Source: Chitinophagaceae bacterium
Lineage (GTDB): Bacteria; Bacteroidota; Bacteroidia; Chitinophagales; Chitinophagaceae
Reading direction: 5' to 3'
DNA: 64,000 nucleotides
Assembly (NCBI GenBank): GCA_016721085.1
Contig: JADKJI010000009.1
Coordinates: 1-64,000 of the forward strand
Positions 30,731 through 40,367 of the stretch are shown here, piece after piece (the stretch's first letter is position 1; each line of letters begins with the position of its first letter). The notes under the pieces are model-generated. The model was not told the DNA's origin and made no database searches. It worked only from the letters and a program-made list of their open reading frames with translations. The translations under genes and the position numbers were made by a program.

Positions 30731-32611
30731 AGGTTTACGACCAACACAGGTATTTTCAATTCATGCCTCACAGAGTTTATCGTTTCACCATAGATCCAAT
30801 CTTTGACTCCGGAATGGCCATGGGCGCCAATTACGAGCAGGCTCGCTTCAGATTCTTCAACAAGACGTACAATTTCTTTAGTACGGTTATGATATCCTAA
30901 TGCTCCTACTGATGAATAGCCTTGTAATTCCAATCTCTTGATATATGATTGAAGTCGCTCCTTATCAGCCCTTGTTTCAAAATCATCACTATCCTTGCCC
31001 AGGAATTGAGCTGAAACACTTTCAACAACATGAATGAGAATATAAGTTGTGCCTTTTTTGCCCTGACCAATGGCATGAACTAATATCTTCTCATCACTTT
31101 CACTAAAATCTAATGCTACCGCAATTTTATTATAAGAGGGTATCTCCTGCAGTTGCCATCCAACGCTTTCGGGATGTACTAATAATGGCACACCCGGTTT
31201 CTTTTTTCGTAGCATTGGGAAGAAGGTTATATATAGAAGTAAGGCACCGAAAATAACAAGGGCTGCAATCAATACTACTTTCCAGATCATATATCCGGGA
31301 GTATTAAAAAACTGGACCGTTTCATTGATTACCATTCTTACATTTAAATAAACAAGCACTGCTGCAACCGCCCAGGCAAGAAATTTAATCAAAGGCTTAA
31401 TGGCAAACGAACCCATGGTTTCCTTATCACTTACAAAATGTATTAATGGAATAATAGCAAATCCTAATTGAAGACTTAATACTACCTGACTTAAAACCAA
31501 TAGGCTATCGACTTTTGTGTCACCTGAAAAATAAATAACAAGTACTGCTGGTATGATAGCTAATAATCTGGTTAAGTAATCTTCGAATCCATGGATTTAT
31601 TCGAAGCTGTAAATAACCTTCCATTACAATTTGTCCTGCAAGGGTACCCGTAATTGTTGAACTTTGTCCTGCCGCAATTAATGCAATAGCGAAAAGGGTA
31701 GGGGCCAGTTTTGTTCCTAACAAATCATGCAACAAACTATGGGCTTGTTGAAGTTCTGCTACATCAGTTCTGCCAGATTCAAAAAATACTTTGGCTGCAA
31801 GAATAAGTATTGCAGCATTTACAAGGAAAGCGATATTAAGTGCTATAGCAGAATCCCAGAAATTCCATTTAAGGGCTTGTTTTATACCAGCAGTTGTTTT
31901 TTCAATCTTCCGGGTTTGTACCAATGCCGAATGCAGATAAAGGTTATGCGGCATTACTGTGGCTCCGATGATACCGATTGCAATATAAAGCGCCTGTTCG
32001 TTTGGAAGATGTGGCACTAATCCTTTAACTACTTGTCCTAAGGGTGGTTTGGCTAATAATATTTCTACAAGGAACGAAGCCCCTACAACCGTAACCAACC
32101 CAATGATGAACGCTTCCATCTTACGCATACCCAACCTTTGAAGGAAAAGTAGCAGGAAAGTGTCAAGAATGGTTATTACAACACCCCATATCAGTGGCAG
32201 CCCGGTCAATAAGTGAATACCTATCGCCATTCCCAATACTTCAGCAAGATCAGTTGCAGCTATGGCCACTTCCGCAAGAATATATAGTAGTAAGTTGATT
32301 CCGGAAGGAAAGGTTTCATGGTTTACTTGTGCCAGATCTCGCCCTCTTACAATCCCTAATCGGGTAGAAAGACTTTGTAATAATAAGGCCATCAGATTGC
32401 TCATCAGCAATACCCAAATCAATGTATAACCGAACTGGCTGCCACCAGCTAAATCGGTAGCCCAGTTGCCCGGATCCATATACCCAACACTAATGAGATA
32501 TGCCGGGCCAAAAAAAGTCAGGAGTGTTTTCCAGCGACTCTTTTTTTGTCTGGCATCAATTGTGCCATGTACTTCGCTCAATGAGCTATGCTCGTGTATC
32601 CTATTCCTCAT
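30727..32611 (-). CDS. mntH: Nramp divalent-metal transporter fused to a universal stress domain
   Basis: The first 400 residues are an Nramp transporter: GYMDPGNWATDL is the metal-binding DPGN motif of helix 1 and TVMPHNLYLHS the MPH motif of helix 6. After two more membrane segments a cytosolic UspA-like domain follows (NKIAVALDFSESDEKIL ... EASLLVIGAHGHSGVKDWIY), with the G-x2-G-x9-G(S/T)-like ATP-loop region. Proton-coupled uptake of Mn2+ or Fe2+ is the family function. The frame breaks near 31575 (one extra A) between RINPWIRRLL and TRLLAIIPAVLVIYFSGD. Its start overlaps the end of mntR by 11 bases, so expression is coupled to that repressor. Confidence 0.85.
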
Positions 32612-33260
32612 AGCTTACAAAAATGTTTTTAGCTACGTGTTCACTGATTGTAATCGGTTGATGGTTCTTTATCTTCAATTCAAGGGAATTGTCGAAAGCG
32701 AATTTTTTCCGTATCTCCAACTTGCTCCCTAACTGGATATTCTTATGGCTTAATAGTTCCAGCATTTCTGGCGACTGGTCTCCAATACCGCTAACTTCAG
32801 CTACCAATTGAAGGGGGAGATGAAGAAGATCGACTTGGCGGGGAATTGTTAATTTCCCATTGCTATCGGGTATAGGATCGCCATGTGGGTCTTTTTTGGG
32901 GAAGCCGAGAAAAGCATCCAATTGGTCTATCAATTTCTTACTACTGATATGTTCCAGTTCTTCCGCTACATCATGAACTTCATCCCATCCGAATTGAAGT
33001 TTCTCAACCAGAAAAAATTCCCACAACCGGTGCTTTCGAATGATTTGCAACGCCACTTTTCTTCCCTCAGATGACAGACGGAAGCCTTTGTTTTTCATAC
33101 AGTAATAGCTTCTGTTCCTTCAGCTTCTTCAGCATATCGGTTACGAAGCTGGCCTTGTTTGAAGGGCGGCCGCCAACTCGTTTGTAGTTACAATACCATT
33201 AGCCTCCTGGAGGTGAAAAATGGCTTTGAGGTGATTTTCTTTGCTAGATGAATATTTCAC
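32601..33260 (-). CDS. mntR: DtxR/MntR family metal-dependent repressor
   Basis: The N-terminal winged helix (NHLKAIFHLQEANGIVTTNE, then LAAALQTRPAS, LTDMLKKLKEQ-like text) is followed by the metal-binding/dimerisation region (IIRKHRLWEFFLVEKLQFGW, DEVHDVAEELEHI) and an SH3-like FeoA domain (residues about 150-215). The HRLWE and EVHxxAExLEH ligands for Mn2+/Fe2+ are visible. Two frame breaks (a G lost near 33151 and a change near 33095) separate the DNA-binding start from the rest. The start is taken as the GTG at 33260; no better ATG is in frame. It is the first gene of the mntR-mntH operon. Confidence 0.82.
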
Positions 33261-33272
33261 GTAACTAAAATA

Positions 33273-33295
33273 AAATTTAGACGAATCTAAAATTT
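33273..33295. promoter_or_regulatory. Palindromic operator, probable MntR binding site
   Basis: A 23-bp imperfect palindrome (AAATTTAGA-CGAA-TCTAAAATTT type) sits 12 bases upstream of the mntR start, between mntR and a divergent lipoprotein gene. Size, AT-rich outer halves and position fit a DtxR/MntR operator giving autorepression of mntR-mntH; it might also affect the divergent gene. Binding is inferred. Confidence 0.5.
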
Positions 33296-33369
33296 TAACC
33301 GGGACTTCCAAGAAATGTTTTAGGGAATGGGGCTGAATGATTATTTTTATCGGCAACCCGGAAGAAAGT

Positions 33370-34333
33370 ATGAAAAAGCTGGTTATAATTTTAGTAGCGA
33401 CAGTGTCGTTTTTTGCCTGTAAACAAAAGAAGAAATCCTTAGTGGGAGATGAGCCAGTAACTGTAAGCGATTTCATCGATTTTTTTCCAGAAGCCAGCCT
33501 TCCTTTCCGTATTGCCAGATACCAGTCTGGCCAAACCTGGGGTGGACGCTTTATTGATCAGTAACAAAATTTTCACCAGCATCATACCAGATTCAGTTCT
33601 GGCAAAGGATTTTGGCAAATCGGGAAAACCCAGGATTTATGCATTGGGAAGAGTAAAAGAAGCAAATAAAGAGAACTATCTGTTCTTCAAAGCCATACAA
33701 GGTTCCAAAAAGGTCGGCTATATGGCTACCTTTTCAAAAGATGAAAAGTTTATGGCAGCTATGCCACTTGTTCGTACAGGATTTGATAAGTTCACTACTG
33801 TATATGGCTTGTTGGATAACAAATTTCAGATTACCACTTACAAAGAAAAGATAGAGCATGGGCAGCCGCATTTCAAAAGGAATGTGTATCTCTATAACAG
33901 TGCAGCCGGACAGTATACGTTGATTATGACAGAACCTAATGAGGAGATCATTGAGAATGTTGTTGATCCGTTGGATACCCTTCCCAGGAAAAATAAATTT
34001 TCAGGAAATTATGTTATGGATTCCCGCAATTTTATTTCTGTAAGGGATGCCAAGAACAGCAATGAATATCAATTCTTCATCCACTTCGAAAAGGATAACG
34101 GGAATTGTATTGGGGAGTTGAAAGGAATGCTACGTATGGTTAGTAAAACGATGGGGCAGTATCAGGAACCGGGCAACCCCTGTGCCCTGGAAATTACATT
34201 TAGTGGTTCGGCCCTGTCGATGAAAGAAACCGGAGGTTGCGGTAGTTATAGGGATATAAAGTGCTTTTTTGAAGGCAGATACCCCAAAAAAGCCCTTCCA
34301 AAGCCTCGTGAAGCCCGATCTGTGCGAAAATAG
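33370..34333 (+). CDS. Hypothetical lipoprotein
   Basis: The ATG at 33370 begins a lipoprotein signal (MKKLVIILVATVSFFACKQK, Cys at residue 17). The mature protein of about 300 residues includes PRIYALGRVKEANKENYLFF, a Gly/Lys-rich beta pattern, and a C-terminal part with four cysteines (GNCIGELKG, GNPCALEITF, GGCGSYRDIKCFF). One base is missing near 33515, so the frame breaks after LPFRI and resumes at PDTSLAKPGVDALL. I recognise no family. The conserved-looking C-terminal cysteines may form disulfides in the periplasm. It is divergent from mntR. Confidence 0.65.
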
Positions 34334-34466
34334 AGGGGCCTAAAGCCCTCCCAGGTTATTGATTTTCATTTTTTACTATTATATTGCGGCCTCTTTTGTG
34401 TAAAAAGTACACAGGAGGTTTCTAAGTTTTGCTTGCTGCCCATTTATTACTAATTCTCACTTAGCT

Positions 34467-36119
34467 ATGAGCTTTACGAACTACCAGGTGCCCTTTGCCG
34501 TAGATGAACGCTTTTCAAAACGCGTTGCTTACTTTTCAATGGAATTCGCCGTTCACCAACCATTAAAGATTTATAGTGGTGGATTAGGTTTCTTGTCTGG
34601 TTCACATCTTCGCAGTGCTTATGAATCTCGTCAAAATCTTATCGGTATTGGCATTCTTTGGAAATATGGGTACTACGATCAGGCCCGTAATCAGGACCAG
34701 ACACTTCAGGTGACCTGGATGGAAAAACAATACAGTTTTCTTGAAGATACAGGTATCAAGTTCCAGATCACTATTCACGATCATCCGGTTTGGGTGAAAG
34801 CATGGTATCTGAATCCTGAAACTTTCAAATCAGCCCCTCTCTTTTTGTTGAGCACTGATTTACCTGAGAACGATTACGTTTCTCAAACTATCACACACCG
34901 TTTGTACGATGCTAACGTAGCTACTAAAGTGGCTCAATTCATCTTATTAGGCGTTGGTGGTGCAAAGCTGGTTGATGAGCTTGGATTTAATCCTGAACGC
35001 TATCACCTGAATGAAGCACATGGTGTTTCTTCTGTGTTCTATCTCTATAAGAAATTCGGTAACGTAGAAGAAGTACGTAAACGTCTTGTGTTTACAACTC
35101 ATACCCCAGAAGAAGCAGGTAACGAGAAACATGATATCCATCTTTGCCAAAAGATGAGTTATTTCTGCGGACTTAGTCTTGATGAAGTTCGTAAACTAAC
35201 GGGTTTAGAAGGCGATCAGTTCAACCACTCACTTGTTGCTTTACGTTTTGCAAGATTGGCAAACGGTGTTTCCCGTTTACACGGAGAAGTATCCCGCGCC
35301 ATGTGGGCCAAGTATGAAAACATTTGTCCGATTATCTCTATCACCAATTCTCAAAACTGGCGTTACTGGGCCGACAAGCAATTGTACAGGGCTAGTGATG
35401 AAAGCAATGATACATGGTGGGATGACCGTAAAAAATATTTGAAGAAGAGGGCCTTTGAAATAGTGGCTGATCAAACTGGAAAGATTTATGATGCCAACGT
35501 ATTTACCATCGTTTGGGCACGTCGCTTTGCAGGATACAAAAGAGCTGAACTGATTACCCGTGATAAAGCTCGCTTTGAAAAACTGCTGGCAAGCAAGAAA
35601 TACCCCGTTCAGATAATCTGGGCTGGTAAGCCTTATCCGATGGATTATCCTGCTATCAACGACTTTAATAACCTGGTACATCTTAGCCGTAATTATAAGA
35701 ATGTGGCTGTGCTGGTAGGTTATGAGTTGACTCTTTCAAAAAGGATGAAGCAGGCGGCCGACTTATGGTTGAACAATCCAAGAGTTCCGCGCGAAGCATC
35801 AGGAACAAGTGGTATGACCGCTTGTATGAATGGAGCCGTTAACCTCAGTACAGATGATGGATGGATACCAGAGTTTATCAATCATGGCAACAATGGTTTC
35901 GTAGTGCCAAAGGCTGATTACGAAAACATGAACACCCAGGAGCAAGACGAATACGACTTGAATAAATTATATGAAATACTGGAGAAGGATATCCTTCCGA
36001 TGTATTACGAGAATTACGACACTTGGCGCCAGATCTGTAAAAACGGTATGCGCGATGTTCGTTTCCAATTCGACGCCGGTCGTATGGCCGAGGAGTATTA
36101 CGAGCTACTCTACAAATAA
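34467..36119 (+). CDS. glgP: Alpha-glucan phosphorylase-like protein (GT35)
   Basis: The 550-residue protein matches the short alpha-glucan phosphorylase group. VAYFSMEFAVH and YSGGLGFLSGSHLRSA (residues 20-52) are N-terminal hallmarks, RRFAGYKRAE at 352-361 corresponds to the phosphate-contacting RxxxxYKR, and REASGTSGM at 442-450 is the cofactor loop. In canonical phosphorylases the residue after that M is the lysine that binds pyridoxal phosphate (GNMK / SGMK); here it is Thr451 (codon at 35817). The enzyme may therefore be non-canonical. The family reaction is phosphorolysis of alpha-1,4-glucans. A clear intrinsic terminator follows the stop codon. Confidence 0.85.
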   Translation: MSFTNYQVPFAVDERFSKRVAYFSMEFAVHQPLKIYSGGLGFLSGSHLRSAYESRQNLIGIGILWKYGYYDQARNQDQTLQVTWMEKQYSFLEDTGIKFQITIHDHPVWVKAWYLNPETFKSAPLFLLSTDLPENDYVSQTITHRLYDANVATKVAQFILLGVGGAKLVDELGFNPERYHLNEAHGVSSVFYLYKKFGNVEEVRKRLVFTTHTPEEAGNEKHDIHLCQKMSYFCGLSLDEVRKLTGLEGDQFNHSLVALRFARLANGVSRLHGEVSRAMWAKYENICPIISITNSQNWRYWADKQLYRASDESNDTWWDDRKKYLKKRAFEIVADQTGKIYDANVFTIVWARRFAGYKRAELITRDKARFEKLLASKKYPVQIIWAGKPYPMDYPAINDFNNLVHLSRNYKNVAVLVGYELTLSKRMKQAADLWLNNPRVPREASGTSGMTACMNGAVNLSTDDGWIPEFINHGNNGFVVPKADYENMNTQEQDEYDLNKLYEILEKDILPMYYENYDTWRQICKNGMRDVRFQFDAGRMAEEYYELLYK

Positions 36120-36143
36120 GCTGTAACAAAACCAACTGATAGC

Positions 36144-36174
36144 AGGGATCGACACGAGTCGGTCCCTTTTTTTA
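36144..36174 (+). terminator. Intrinsic terminator of the glucan phosphorylase gene
   Basis: AGGGATCGAC-ACGA-GTCGGTCCCT forms a 10-bp stem (one G-U pair) with a four-base loop, followed by seven T residues, 25 bases after the stop codon. Confidence 0.85.
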
Positions 36175-36243
36175 TTTCTTTAACATATTGAGTATGTAAT
36201 CCGGATTCATATGGCATCCATTGGAGGCAACAAATCTCGAATT

Positions 36244-37952
36244 ATGAAAAAAGCCCTCCTTTTGTCATGGACCTTTGTCCTGATAAGCCTGTCCGTATTA
36301 GCTGGTAATGAAAGACCTATCTATACCTCAATTCTTAAGGAAGCAACCGTTTATCGAAATGGAGCTGAACTATTACATTCTGTCAAATTAACCCTGAATC
36401 AGGGCACCAATGAAGTGGTGATTGACGGTATCAGCAACAAGGTCGATATAAACAGTATTCAGTTAGGAACAGAAGGAAAGGCAAGTATTCTATCTATGGA
36501 ATTCTCTACCGATTATCTTAATCCCGTAGTTAAATCAGCTCTATATAAAAGACTGGAAGATAGTGTTGAATCATTAAGCAAAGAATTAGCGAAGATCCAG
36601 GTTCAATTGAAAACAGACAGGGAACTTCAAGAATTGCTAAAAGCAAATAAGCAGATAGGAGGTAGTCAAACAGGTTTGAGTGTTGCGGAGTTGATAAAAA
36701 TGATGGATTATTATAAGGCAAAATCATTGGAGCTGGAAAGTGAGATTAGCCTGTTAAAAGAAAAGGAATCGAAGGTTATGGATGCCTATGGGAAACTAAC
36801 CCGTCAGATGCATGAAGAAGAATCTAAAAACACAAAATCAAGCGGAAAGCTCGTATTGCAACTGAGCTGTCCACAGGCAGGTAATTTTACATTTACAGTT
36901 TCCTATCTAACTCCCTCTGCCTATTGGGTTCCAGCTTATGATTTGAAAGTGGAGAATGTAAGCAAGCCATTGCAGGTTATCTATAAAGCTAAAATGGTTC
37001 AGACAACCGGTATCGACTGGAAGAATGTAAAACTCGCTTTGGCTACAGCCACGCCGGGACAGCAAGGGAATGCTCCGCTTTTTCAAAGTTGGTTTCTTGG
37101 GTATGTCGATCCTGTTACAAGGATGGAAAGCAATATGTATATGAATGCTGTGCCCTCAATGTTAGCTGGTAGGGTAGCCGGTGTAGACATTAAAGAAGTT
37201 GATGGAAATCCAGGTAGTAGTGCAGCAATAAAAATCAGGGGTATGAAATCCTTGTCAGCTGATAATGCTCCGCTATATGTAATAAATGGTGTTGTATCAA
37301 CAGCCAAGGAGTTTAGTATGCTTGATCCGAAGTCTATTCAAACTATGGAGGTGCTGAAAGATGCTTCAGCAACTTCGGTTTATGGTTCGAGAGGAGCAAA
37401 TGGAGTAATAGTTATTACACTCAAAGGCGGTTTGGAAGATTACGTTTCAATAAATGACAAGGAACATTGGATAAGGAAACCTATCTCTTAGCCGAGGTAG
37501 CGGACTGGGAAAACTTAAATCTTTTGCCAGGAGAAGCCACCATCATGGTTGAAGGAACTTATGTAGGAAAAACCTTCATCGATCCGGCGTCTACTCAAGA
37601 TACACTCAATCTTACCTTAGGAAAAGATAAGAGGGTAGTGGTGAAAAGAGAAAAGCTAAAAGATTTCAGCAGTGTAAAATTCATGGGTACATCTAAGAAG
37701 CAAGTCTTCACTTATGAATTGACAGTTAAGAATAATAAGAAAGAAACTATACAGATGATTTTGAAAGAGCAATATCCCTTATCTACACTCAAAGAAATTG
37801 AAGTGGAGCTTTTGGAAAGCAGTGAAGCGGTAAATAATACCGAATTAGGTGTACTTACCTGGAAATTGGAGCTACCTGCCGGTGCTACAAAAAAGGTAAG
37901 GGTGAGTTATAGTGTGAAGTATCCGAAAGACAAAACGCTGAATCTGTATTAA
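36244..37952 (+). CDS. MuiA/DUF4139 family protein with inserted TonB-plug-like module
   Basis: After a signal peptide (MKKALLLSWTFVLISLSVLA) come the DUF4140 N-domain (ILKEATVYRNGAELLHSVKL), a coiled coil (residues about 100-185) and the DUF4139 domain (SYLTPSAYWVPAYDLKVENV, TGIDWKNVKLALATATP). DUF4139 is interrupted at about residues 306-397 by a module like a TonB-receptor plug of the SusC type (AGRVAGVDI, IRGMKSLSADNAPLYVING, DASATSVYGSRGANGVIVI). After NDKE near 37465 the frame breaks and resumes at LDKETYLLAEVADWENLNLL; relatives have some 40 more residues here, so an internal deletion is likely. It is predicted to act in the periplasm or outer membrane. Confidence 0.75.
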
Positions 37953-38025
37953 TCAATAAGTTGTAAGGGTTTTTCAAGGGTTTTTATTTCTGTAAGGTTT
38001 AGTTTCTGGGAGGCTTTTAGCCGTT

Positions 38026-38055
38026 AGTCCCGATTTATTTCGGGACTATTTTTTT
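38026..38055 (+). terminator. Intrinsic terminator downstream of muiA-like gene
   Basis: AGTCCCG-ATTTATTT-CGGGACT is a perfect 7-bp stem with an 8-base loop followed by ATTTTTTTT. Confidence 0.8.
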
Positions 38056-38061
38056 TATTTA

Positions 38062-38069
38062 TATCTTTG
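38062..38069 (+). promoter_or_regulatory. Candidate -7 element (TATCTTTG)
   Basis: TATCTTTG matches the Bacteroidota -7 consensus TAnnTTTG and directly follows a terminator. No clear TTG -33 element stands about 19 bases upstream, so the call is weak. Confidence 0.3.
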
Positions 38070-38321
38070 TCCTTCAAATTTCCTTTATGGAATCGGATGA
38101 TTGTTATAATCAGTTATTGCTTCTTAATAAGAAGATTCGCTTCACTATCTACAATACTTCTCCACCTCGTATTTAGTAAATAAGATTCTCTGATAGCTAT
38201 CCTTGTGGATATGTTGGAGATATTTCCTGCCTGTAGTTCAGGTAGCGTTTATTGGTATTCGCTATATTCATTTTGCGTCTTTATCTGGCATTTCTTTTAT
38301 AAAATATAATACAACTTCAAC

Positions 38322-40238
38322 ATGGAAAAAGCAGACTTAATCAGGTGGTCATTGATCATCGGTATCCCCCTATTTACATTATTGTTCTACAAATTCATCC
38401 TTCGGGTGTTCTTCGGGTTGGTGATTGTACCAGAAGACCGTATCGGGTTGGTGACAAAGAAATTCGTTCTCTTCGGTAAGCAGGAATTGCCAGAAGGCAG
38501 GATAATTGCTACAAAAGGTGAAGCGGGTTATCAGGCACAAACACTTCCTCCCGGTGTTTATTTCTGGAAATGGATATGGCAATATGAAATCCACTTCCAG
38601 CCATTTACAATAATTCCAACCGGTAAACTCGGACTGGTTTTAGCGAGGGACGGTAGTGAACTACCAACAGGATTTATACTTGGCCGTAAAGTTCCATGCG
38701 ATTCTTTTCAGGATGCAGAAGCGTTTCTGGCAAACAATGGTAGCAAGGGTCGTCAAACTGGTATTATTCCTCCGGGTTCATATCGTATCAATACCTATCT
38801 GTTCGAAATAGAAATGGTGGATATGCTGAACGTTCCAGAGAATGCTGTTGGTATTGTAACAACATTAGAAGGAAAGCCTTTGGATGAGGGACAGATTGCC
38901 GGACGTTTGATGGATGGACATAATAAATTCCAGGATGCTGACACTTTCCTTTTAAGTGGTGGTTATAAAGGTTTGCAGGAACAAGTGATACTTGCAGGTT
39001 CTTACTTCCTTAACCCATTGTTTGCAAAAGTTGAAATGGTTCGTATGACTGAAATTCCTATCGGTCATGTAGGAGTTGTTATTTCATATGTGGGTGCAGA
39101 CGGTATTGATACCAGTGGTACGGAATTCAAGCATGGTAATATTGTTTCAAAAGGACAAAAGGGTGTTTGGGCTGAACCGTTGGGTCCGGGTAAGTATCCA
39201 ATCAACCCCTATATCATGAAAGTGGAATTGGTTCCTACAACAAACCTGGTATTGAACTGGGCGAGTGCAAGAAGTGAATCACATCAATTAGATAAGAACC
39301 TATCTACTATCAATGTTCGCAGCCGTGACGGTTTTACATTCAGTTTGGACGTATCGCAGATCATTCATATTCCTACAACGGAAGCACCAAAAGTGATAGC
39401 CCGATTTGGTAATATGTCGAACCTGGTAACACAAGTGTTGGAACCAACCATCGGTAACTATTTCCGTAACTCGGCGCAGGATGCTGAAGTGATCGACTTC
39501 CTGAAAAGCCGTAAGGAGCGTCAGGAAGCGGCACGTAGCCATATCGGCAAAGTACTGGATCAGTATAACGTAAATGGTGTGGATACGCTTATAGGGGACA
39601 TAGTACCTCCTGATAGTCTTATGAAAACATTGACCGACCGTAAGCTGGCTGAAGAGCAGAAGGTGACTTACGAAACGCAGATGAAAGCTCAGGAAACACG
39701 TCAAACCCTGGAAAAAGAAACAGCTATTGCTGAAATGCAGAAAGAGATCGTAAAAGCAGATCAGGGTGTATTGATTGCTGAACGTATAGCCGATGCTTCT
39801 GTGAAGAAAGCTACTGGTGATGCAAACGGGGTTAGGATTCAGGCAACTGCGGATGCTGACAGATTGAAGTTGTTGGCAGGTGGTGAAGCGGAGAAAGTGC
39901 GTCAGTTGGCAAGAGCTGAAGCGGAACGTACCGAATGGCTGGCAAAAGCGGACGCGGAAAAGATTACTCTTACAGGTAATGCGGAAGCTGAAAAGATCCT
40001 GGCAATAGGTAAGTCGAATGCGGAATCTTACAGGTTATCTGTTGAAGCCATGGGTGGCAATAACTTCACTCAATTGAAAGTGATGGAGTCGATTGCTACA
40101 CAAAAGATAAAGATTATGCCAGATGTTCTGATTGGAGGTACTGGCGATGCTGCCAATGGGTCGATCAGTGGATTATTAGGTATGCAGCTACTTGACCAGT
40201 TAGGAAAGAAAATGAAAGACGAGAATAAGAACTCGTAG
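38322..40238 (+). CDS. SPFH/flotillin-like protein with vault-like repeat architecture
   Basis: The 638-residue protein begins with a membrane anchor (residues 9-36). Four tandem modules of 60-75 residues follow, beginning near 36, 99, 171 and 245, each with (I/V)P...VG(L/I/V)V, a PG-(S/V/K)-Y turn and an ending like FEIEMVDM; two share FQDAEAFL/FQDADTFL and KGxQ. An SPFH domain (about 320-430, SRDGFTFSLDVSQIIHIPT) and an Ala/Glu-rich coiled coil (about 440-590, DANGVRIQATADADRLKLLA) come next, then a Gly-rich tail with ISGLLGMQLL. This order resembles eukaryotic major vault protein, including a terminal GLLGM. Flotillin-type scaffolding at the membrane is the family role; a cage-like assembly is inferred. 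Its terminator follows at 40286. Confidence 0.85.
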   Translation: MEKADLIRWSLIIGIPLFTLLFYKFILRVFFGLVIVPEDRIGLVTKKFVLFGKQELPEGRIIATKGEAGYQAQTLPPGVYFWKWIWQYEIHFQPFTIIPTGKLGLVLARDGSELPTGFILGRKVPCDSFQDAEAFLANNGSKGRQTGIIPPGSYRINTYLFEIEMVDMLNVPENAVGIVTTLEGKPLDEGQIAGRLMDGHNKFQDADTFLLSGGYKGLQEQVILAGSYFLNPLFAKVEMVRMTEIPIGHVGVVISYVGADGIDTSGTEFKHGNIVSKGQKGVWAEPLGPGKYPINPYIMKVELVPTTNLVLNWASARSESHQLDKNLSTINVRSRDGFTFSLDVSQIIHIPTTEAPKVIARFGNMSNLVTQVLEPTIGNYFRNSAQDAEVIDFLKSRKERQEAARSHIGKVLDQYNVNGVDTLIGDIVPPDSLMKTLTDRKLAEEQKVTYETQMKAQETRQTLEKETAIAEMQKEIVKADQGVLIAERIADASVKKATGDANGVRIQATADADRLKLLAGGEAEKVRQLARAEAERTEWLAKADAEKITLTGNAEAEKILAIGKSNAESYRLSVEAMGGNNFTQLKVMESIATQKIKIMPDVLIGGTGDAANGSISGLLGMQLLDQLGKKMKDENKNS

Positions 40239-40285
40239 TTGATTTTGACATAAATCAGCAATTAGTTGCAGTTATGTACTTTTTC

Positions 40286-40335
40286 AAATGGCCGGAGAGG
40301 ATTAGTTTCCTTTCCGGCCATTTATTTAATTTTTT
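40286..40335 (+). terminator. Intrinsic terminator of the SPFH gene
   Basis: AAATGGCCGGA (40286-40296) pairs perfectly with TCCGGCCATTT (40313-40323) around a 16-base loop and is followed by ATTTAATTTTTT. It lies 47 bases after the SPFH stop codon and argues against the longest open frame of the next gene starting at 40274. Confidence 0.85.
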
Positions 40336-40367
40336 ATACGGTGATTCGGGTGCGTTTTTATATTTTT

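Larger units (their letters stand above)
37953..38321. other. Gene-free spacer upstream of the SPFH gene
   Basis: The 369-base gap holds one intrinsic terminator (38026-38055), a TATCTTTG -7-like element just behind it (38062-38069) and then about 250 bases of AT-rich sequence with no open frame. If the -7 element is used, the SPFH mRNA has a leader of some 250 bases; no riboswitch-like conserved structure was recognised. Confidence 0.5.

Noticed and set aside
37953..38321. Riboswitch or leader RNA upstream of the SPFH gene
   Set aside because: The long AT-rich leader shows no strong conserved stem besides the terminator of the preceding gene.
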